A model generated the notes under the pieces. It ran no database searches. It saw only the letters and a program-made list of their open reading frames with translations, and was not told the DNA's origin. Positions 6,569 through 9,914 of a stretch of 9,914 bases of DNA are shown here, piece after piece. The DNA lies in contig JAGBQP010000065.1 of the NCBI GenBank assembly GCA_017632825.1, forward strand, positions 1 through 9,914, given 5' to 3'. The position numbers and the translations under genes are program-made. Each line of letters opens with the position of its first letter. Within the stretch, counting starts at the first letter, position 1. The stretch is from Prevotella sp. (GTDB lineage: Bacteria > Bacteroidota > Bacteroidia > Bacteroidales > Bacteroidaceae).

Positions 6569-6609
6569 AAAAAAGTGCCAATAGTTAATCAAACTGCTGG
6601 CACTTTTTT
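6569..6609 (-). terminator. Strong intrinsic terminator closing the FKBP cluster
   Basis: A perfect 12-pair stem is formed by 6569-6580 (AAAAAAGTGCCA) and 6598-6609 (TGGCACTTTTTT); the 17-base interior holds a further AGTT/AACT pairing. Because A and T tracts flank both arms it can work in either direction. It starts 24 bases after the stop of the last FKBP gene and lies upstream of the Lrp promoter, so it separates the two minus-strand units. Confidence 0.9.
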
Positions 6610-6632
6610 AATATTTGTTCCAAAAAACGGGC

Positions 6633-7622
6633 TTATTTCTTACCTTTCTTAGCGCTCTTTTTGTTTGTTGTCTTAGCACTCTTGCTCTGGTCGGCAGCAG
6701 CTTTGGCGTTGTCGTGACCGACGATACCAACCACCTCGACGTCGAAGATCAGCGCAGAGTAAGGCTTAATCTGTCCGGTGTTACGATCGCCGTAGGCCAG
6801 TTCCTGCGGAATGAAGAGCTGCCATTTTGAGCCGACGGGCATCATGGTCAGTGCTTCTGTCCAACCCGGAATCACCTGGTTAGGCTGGAACTCAGCGGGT
6901 TTGTCGCCGTGCTTGGCAGAGGCATCGAAGACGGTACCGTCAATCAGTCGGCCCTCGTAGTTCACCTGTACCTTGTCTGTCAGCTGGGGTACTTCGCCGT
7001 CACCCTTGACCAGTACTTTGTACTGCAGGCCACTCGGTGTTGTGATGACGCTGTCCTTCTTGGCGTTCTCTTCCAGGAACTTCTTGCCGGCGTCGCGATT
7101 AGCACCATAGAGTTTATCGTCCTTGGCCTGCTTGTTGGCCTTCTGCTTCTGCTGGAAATAAGCCTCGGCGGCCTCCTGCTTGAAGTGTGTGCTGTCAGCC
7201 AGCAGAGCGTCGGTGAAACCACGGAAAAGAACCGTAGTGATGATAGAGTCGGGTGTGTCAGTAAACTCCTTGGTCAAGCTCGGCAGCATGCGCTCCTTCA
7301 CCTGATTGGCAATCTCGAGACCTACAGAGAAGGCTTTCATCTGTGGCGTAATGGTGTTGTTGACAACCTCCTTGAAGCCGCGGATGAAATCAGCAATATA
7401 AGCTGTGTCAACACCCTGCTGAACGAGGTAGGGTACAAGGCCGTTGGTGACGGTCATACCAGCAGCGTAGCTGACAGAGTCGGAACTGGTTGTCAGCGTG
7501 ATAGGTGTAACGACAGGTTTCTCAGGCTGTACAGCCACATTCTTTTTCTTTGCGGCTTCAGCGTTATTAAAAGAAGCACCCGCTACGAGAGCGAGTGCTG
7601 TAATAATCATCAGCTTTTTCAT
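6633..7622 (-). CDS. FKBP-type peptidyl-prolyl isomerase, predicted periplasmic, lysine-rich tail
   Basis: 329 residues, third in the FKBP cluster. Residues 1-24 are a Sec signal peptide (ends NNAEAA) with no lipobox cysteine. Residues 48-141 hold two dimerisation-type units: [14 protein letters not shown] to FIRGFKE, and [13 protein letters not shown] to [10 protein letters not shown] helical linker (143-190, ending [14 protein letters not shown]) leads to the FKBP domain (197-300). Active-site residues by FKBP12 numbering: Tyr26=Y222, Phe36/Asp37=F232/D233, Phe46=F245, Val55/Ile56=V250/I251, Trp59=W254, Tyr82=Y277, Phe99=F293, so isomerase activity is expected. The last 20 residues are basic (ends KKSAKKGKK), absent in the two neighbours. 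The gene starts only 2 bases after the stop of the preceding FKBP gene, implying translational coupling. Likely role: folding of exported proteins. Confidence 0.95.
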   Translation of the reverse strand: MKKLMIITALALVAGASFNNAEAAKKKNVAVQPEKPVVTPITLTTSSDSVSYAAGMTVTNGLVPYLVQQGVDTAYIADFIRGFKEVVNNTITPQMKAFSVGLEIANQVKERMLPSLTKEFTDTPDSIITTVLFRGFTDALLADSTHFKQEAAEAYFQQKQKANKQAKDDKLYGANRDAGKKFLEENAKKDSVITTPSGLQYKVLVKGDGEVPQLTDKVQVNYEGRLIDGTVFDASAKHGDKPAEFQPNQVIPGWTEALTMMPVGSKWQLFIPQELAYGDRNTGQIKPYSALIFDVEVVGIVGHDNAKAAADQSKSAKTTNKKSAKKGKK

Positions 7623-7624
7623 GA

Positions 7625-8503
7625 TTACTTCTTAGGATTTACTTCGAGAAGTTCAATCTTGAAAATCAGAGTTGAGAAAGGCTTGATGTCGCCCTGCTCG
7701 CGCTCGCCGTAAGCCAGCTCCTGAGGAATGTAAACCTCCCAGATAGAACCGGCAGGCATGAGTTTCATAACCTCAGTCCAGCCCTTGATAACCTGGTTGC
7801 AGCGCAGGGTGATAGGCTCACCGCGCTTGTATGAGCTGTCGAAGACGGTGTCGTTGAGCAGACGGCCCTCATAGTGGCACTTCACCAGAGAGGTATCGCT
7901 GGGGATGGCGCCGTTACCTTCCTTAATAATCTTGTACTGTACGCCGCTGGGCAGTGTCTTCACACCCTCCTTCTTGGCATTGGCAGCAAGGAACTTCTCA
8001 CCAGCCTCCTTGTTGGGACCGTAGGTCTTTGCCAGCTCCTTAGCCTTGATGCTCTGGAGGAGACGCTGGCCAATCACCTGTGCAGAGTCCATGCTCATCA
8101 GACCCTTCTTGCCTGTAGTACCGCTGATGAAACCAGCCATGAAGTTCTTCAGAGAGACGGTCTTGGTAGAGTCGTCGCCGAATACCTCGCGGTTGAGGCC
8201 CTTCATAATCTGATTGTTAATCTGCTGACCAATCTGTACACCAGCATAGTAGGCAGCCTTCTTCTTGCTGTCGCCAGCGCTGGCGCCGTCGTTGAGACCC
8301 TTGATGAACTCGCCGATGTAAGCGGTGTCAACACCCAGCTGGTTGACGAGATACTCTTTCAGACCCTGTGTCTGTGACATACCGATAGCGTAGCTCATAG
8401 AGTCAACGTCAGTCTTCAGACTTGCTTTAGGAGTCTGATTGCCGCAGGCGGTGAAGCCGGCAGCGGTGATAGCCATAGCGGCTACAATCATTAACTTTTT
8501 CAT
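7625..8503 (-). CDS. FKBP-type peptidyl-prolyl isomerase, predicted lipoprotein
   Basis: 292 residues, second in the cluster. Residues 1-19 are a lipoprotein signal peptide with a probable acylated Cys20 in GFTACGN; the box is loose (F-T-A-C) but normal for Bacteroidota. Two N-terminal units are visible: [15 protein letters not shown] to EFIKGLNDG (34-73), and [14 protein letters not shown] to NFMAGFISG (82-128). The linker ends [16 protein letters not shown] (165-180), followed by the FKBP domain (187-287). Active-site residues Y211, F221/D222, V238/I239, W242, Y265 and F281 are kept, while the Phe46 position is Leu233. The usual IPP of the 80s loop is IKP, as in the downstream paralogue. 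A 47-base gap separates it from the first FKBP gene. Predicted to be a membrane-anchored folding factor. Confidence 0.94.
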   Translation of the reverse strand: MKKLMIVAAMAITAAGFTACGNQTPKASLKTDVDSMSYAIGMSQTQGLKEYLVNQLGVDTAYIGEFIKGLNDGASAGDSKKKAAYYAGVQIGQQINNQIMKGLNREVFGDDSTKTVSLKNFMAGFISGTTGKKGLMSMDSAQVIGQRLLQSIKAKELAKTYGPNKEAGEKFLAANAKKEGVKTLPSGVQYKIIKEGNGAIPSDTSLVKCHYEGRLLNDTVFDSSYKRGEPITLRCNQVIKGWTEVMKLMPAGSIWEVYIPQELAYGEREQGDIKPFSTLIFKIELLEVNPKK

Positions 8504-8550
8504 TGTTTGATTTTTTATTGAATTTAAACTGTAAACTCTGAAATCAGCTA

Positions 8551-9156
8551 TTACATCACCTGAATCAACTCGACGTCGAAAATCAGTGTGGCGTAGGGAG
8601 GAATCGATGCGCCGGCACCGCCCTCGCCGTAACCCAGGCGGTAGGGAATGAAGAAGCGGAACTTGGCGCCCTCCTTCATCAGCTGCAGACCCTCTGTCCA
8701 GCCGGCAATGACCTGCTGCAGGGGGAACGTGGCGGGTTCGCCGCGCTGTACGCTGCTGTCGAAGACGGTACCGTCAATGAGGAATCCCTCGTAGTGACAC
8801 TTCACGGTGTCCTTGGCTGTCGGCTGCTTGCCGTTGCCCTCCTGAAGCACTTTGTACTGCAGGCCGCTCTTCGTCGTAATGACACCCTCCTTCTTGGCAT
8901 TCTCAGCCAGATATTTCTCGCCGGCCTCTTTCTGGGCCTTGCCCTGCTCAGCACGCTGAGCATTGATTTTTTTCTCCTGTTCTGCGAAATAGTCCTGCAC
9001 AATCTGCTGTGCCTCGCGGTGCTGAACCTTCAGTTCTGCGCCGGCAATAACGTCCTTGATAGCCTGTGCGAAATCGTCGATGTTCAACTCGCTGGCACCC
9101 ATCTGTGACAGCTGCTGACCAATGCCCAAGCCTAAGGCGTAGCTTACTTTATCCAT
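8551..9156 (-). CDS. FKBP-type peptidyl-prolyl isomerase, FklB/FkpA-like, predicted cytoplasmic
   Basis: 201 residues, first gene of the cluster, no signal peptide. Residues 2-40 form a single N-terminal dimerisation unit (KVSYALGLGIGQQLSQMG then FAQAIKDVIAG). A long charged helix (41-90, ending KEAGEKYLAENAKKEG) connects to the FKBP domain (98-201). All standard active-site positions match FKBP12: Y122, F132/D133, F144, V149/I150, W153, Y176, Ile185 in SIPPY and F193. This is the dimeric FKBP22/Mip architecture known in E. coli FklB and FkpA. Its stop is a tandem TAA-TAG. The promoter is upstream, divergent from sir2. Likely a general cytosolic prolyl isomerase and chaperone; specific clients cannot be deduced. 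Confidence 0.95.
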   Translation of the reverse strand: MDKVSYALGLGIGQQLSQMGASELNIDDFAQAIKDVIAGAELKVQHREAQQIVQDYFAEQEKKINAQRAEQGKAQKEAGEKYLAENAKKEGVITTKSGLQYKVLQEGNGKQPTAKDTVKCHYEGFLIDGTVFDSSVQRGEPATFPLQQVIAGWTEGLQLMKEGAKFRFFIPYRLGYGEGGAGASIPPYATLIFDVELIQVM

Positions 9157-9199
9157 GCTTTCTCTAAAATAATAATGTGTAAATTTCCGAAAATCGCGG

Positions 9200-9230
9200 C
9201 AAAGTTACAATAAAAATGGGGAGTTAAAGC
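9200..9230 (-). promoter_or_regulatory. Promoter of the FKBP cluster
   Basis: On the minus strand TAACTTTG at 9200-9207 matches the TAnnTTTG -7 element. No full TTTG lies at the right distance; the nearest candidate is CTTT at 9226-9229 with an 18-base spacer, which falls inside the first AGTTAA repeat. Predicted leader about 35-40 bases. Confidence 0.6.
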
Positions 9231-9259
9231 AGTTAATGGAGTTAAAAGGAGTTAAAGGG
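9222..9259. repeat. Four tandem 9-10 base AGTTAA repeats
   Basis: Direct copies on the plus strand: AGTTAAAGC (9222-9230), AGTTAATGG (9231-9239), AGTTAAAAGG (9240-9249) and AGTTAAAGGG (9250-9259). The period of 9-10 bases is close to one helical turn. The block fills the space between the -33 regions of the divergent FKBP and sir2 promoters. Confidence 0.8.
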
Positions 9260-9283
9260 TGATACCTTTTTATCTTAATTGTG

Positions 9284-9291
9284 TATATTTG
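9284..9291 (+). promoter_or_regulatory. Predicted -7 element for the sir2 gene
   Basis: TATATTTG matches TAnnTTTG and sits 22 bases before the ATG at 9314, giving a very short leader. No TTTG is found 19-21 bases upstream; that position falls just beyond the AGTTAA repeat block, so the -33 element is weak or replaced by an activator. Confidence 0.55.
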
Positions 9292-9313
9292 CTGCAAAAT
9301 TCAGAAGATAGTT

Positions 9314-9914
9314 ATGAAAAAGATTGTAGTTTTGACAGGTGCCGGTATGTCGGTGGAGAGCGGTTTGAAGACTTTCCGCGATGCCGACGGACTGTGGGAG
9401 GAGTATCCCGTCAGTCAGGTGGCTACCCATGAAGGGTGGGAGGCTGATCCTACGCTGGTGACGAACTTCTACAACATGCTTCGCAAGAAGTGCTGGGGCG
9501 TAAAGCCCAACGAAGGTCACAAACTGGTGGCTGAACTGGAGAAGGAATACGATGTGACAGTCGTTACACAGAACGTTGACAACCTGCACGAGCAGGCCGG
9601 TTCCTCAAAGGTTGTTCATCTGCACGGCGAACTCATGAAGGTGTGCTCCAGCCGCGATGTCGATGACCCTCGCTATCAGGTGACGCTGACACCCGACAAC
9701 TGCGAGGTGGAGCCAGGCACGAAGGCCGGCGACGGTTCGCTGCTCCGTCCGTTCATTGTGTTCTTCGGCGAGGCAGTACCCAACATCACCATTGCTGCCG
9801 AAGAGGTGCAGACGGCCGACATCCTGATTATCATCGGTACGTCGCTGGCCGTTTATCCGGCAGCCGGACTGATTCACTATGCCCGCCCCTCGACACCTAT
9901 TTATCTGATTGACC
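9314..9914 (+). CDS. Sir2-family NAD-dependent protein deacylase, 3' end cut by window edge
   Basis: 200 complete codons plus one base; roughly 30 residues of a typical 230-residue bacterial sirtuin are missing. Motifs: NAD-binding GAGMSVESGLKTFRDADG (9-26), TQNVDNLHE (85-93, Asn87 and Asp89), catalytic His104 in HLHGEL, FIVFFGEAVP (147-156) and IIIGTSLAVYPA (172-183). These residues transfer an acyl group from lysine to NAD. The zinc module is not recognisable: only single cysteines (111, 130) occur where two C-x2-C pairs are normal. In the acyl-pocket segment NFYNMLRKK (51-59), Tyr53 is kept but the position three residues on is Leu56, not Arg; an Arg follows at 57. The gene diverges from the FKBP cluster. 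Cytoplasmic; substrates unknown. Confidence 0.92.
   Translation, partial: MKKIVVLTGAGMSVESGLKTFRDADGLWEEYPVSQVATHEGWEADPTLVTNFYNMLRKKCWGVKPNEGHKLVAELEKEYDVTVVTQNVDNLHEQAGSSKVVHLHGELMKVCSSRDVDDPRYQVTLTPDNCEVEPGTKAGDGSLLRPFIVFFGEAVPNITIAAEEVQTADILIIIGTSLAVYPAAGLIHYARPSTPIYLID

Noticed and set aside
6909..7712. Long plus-strand open frame (267 codons) opposite the last two FKBP genes
   Set aside because: It is antisense to two clear FKBP genes, crosses their junction, and its protein is Leu/Val-rich without family motifs. Such frames arise from codon bias on the other strand.
9275..9877. Minus-strand frames at 9275-9589 and 9605-9877 opposite sir2
   Set aside because: The plus strand encodes a convincing sirtuin with NAD and catalytic motifs; the reverse frames have no recognisable content.
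1..9914. Search for CRISPR arrays, tRNA, rRNA, insertion sequences, integrases and attachment sites
   Set aside because: No spaced direct repeats, no cloverleaf-like segments, no transposase or recombinase motifs and no terminal inverted repeats were seen by eye on either strand.

Overview
The window reads as chromosomal DNA of a Bacteroidota bacterium, most likely Prevotella or a close relative. The signs are: promoters of the TAnnTTTG (-7) / TTTG (-33) type; few strong Shine-Dalgarno sequences; a small secreted protein with a type IX secretion (T9SS)-like C-terminal tail; a GH43 arabinanase; a succinate/propionate-type CoA transferase; and a run of three FKBP prolyl isomerases with Bacteroidota-style sequences. 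I see no IS element, integrase, tRNA, rRNA or CRISPR array.

Left part (1-2975, minus strand). Reading leftward, a CoA-transferase gene is followed after 26 bases by a small secreted protein with a T9SS-like tail, and after 13 more bases by a GH43 endo-arabinanase cut by the window edge. No terminator or internal promoter is visible between them, so they may be one transcript that puts a fermentation enzyme ahead of a polysaccharide-degrading secreted protein.

Intergenic region 2976-3187 carries two divergent Bacteroidota promoters, each with a 19-base spacer: one for the CoA transferase (minus) and one for a small DUF805 membrane protein (plus, 3188-3526). The DUF805 gene ends in a textbook terminator with a UUCG tetraloop.

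Middle (3566-6549, minus). An apparent operon runs Lrp/AsnC regulator, then a fused peptidase C26 (gamma-glutamyl hydrolase-like) plus M19 (membrane dipeptidase) protein, then a hemolysin III/PAQR-family membrane protein. Its own promoter lies just downstream of a strong terminator that closes the next unit. The fused enzyme could remove a gamma-glutamyl group and then cleave the remaining dipeptide; this is inference from domain content.

Right part (6569-9207, minus). Three FKBP-type prolyl isomerases lie in tandem: one cytoplasmic, one predicted lipoprotein and one predicted periplasmic with a lysine-rich tail. The two exported ones appear to carry two copies of the N-terminal dimerisation unit that the cytoplasmic one has once. 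Divergent from this cluster is a partial Sir2-family NAD-dependent deacylase (9314 to the window end). It lacks the usual four zinc cysteines and has a leucine where class III desuccinylases have their acyl-binding arginine. Four 9-10 base AGTTAA repeats fill the space between the two divergent promoters.

Most genes belong to known families. The less ordinary items are the C26-M19 fusion with its TTG start, the doubled N-terminal unit in the exported FKBPs, the repeat block between fkb and sir2, and the sirtuin active-site variation. I did not find a clearly new multi-gene defence or mobile system.
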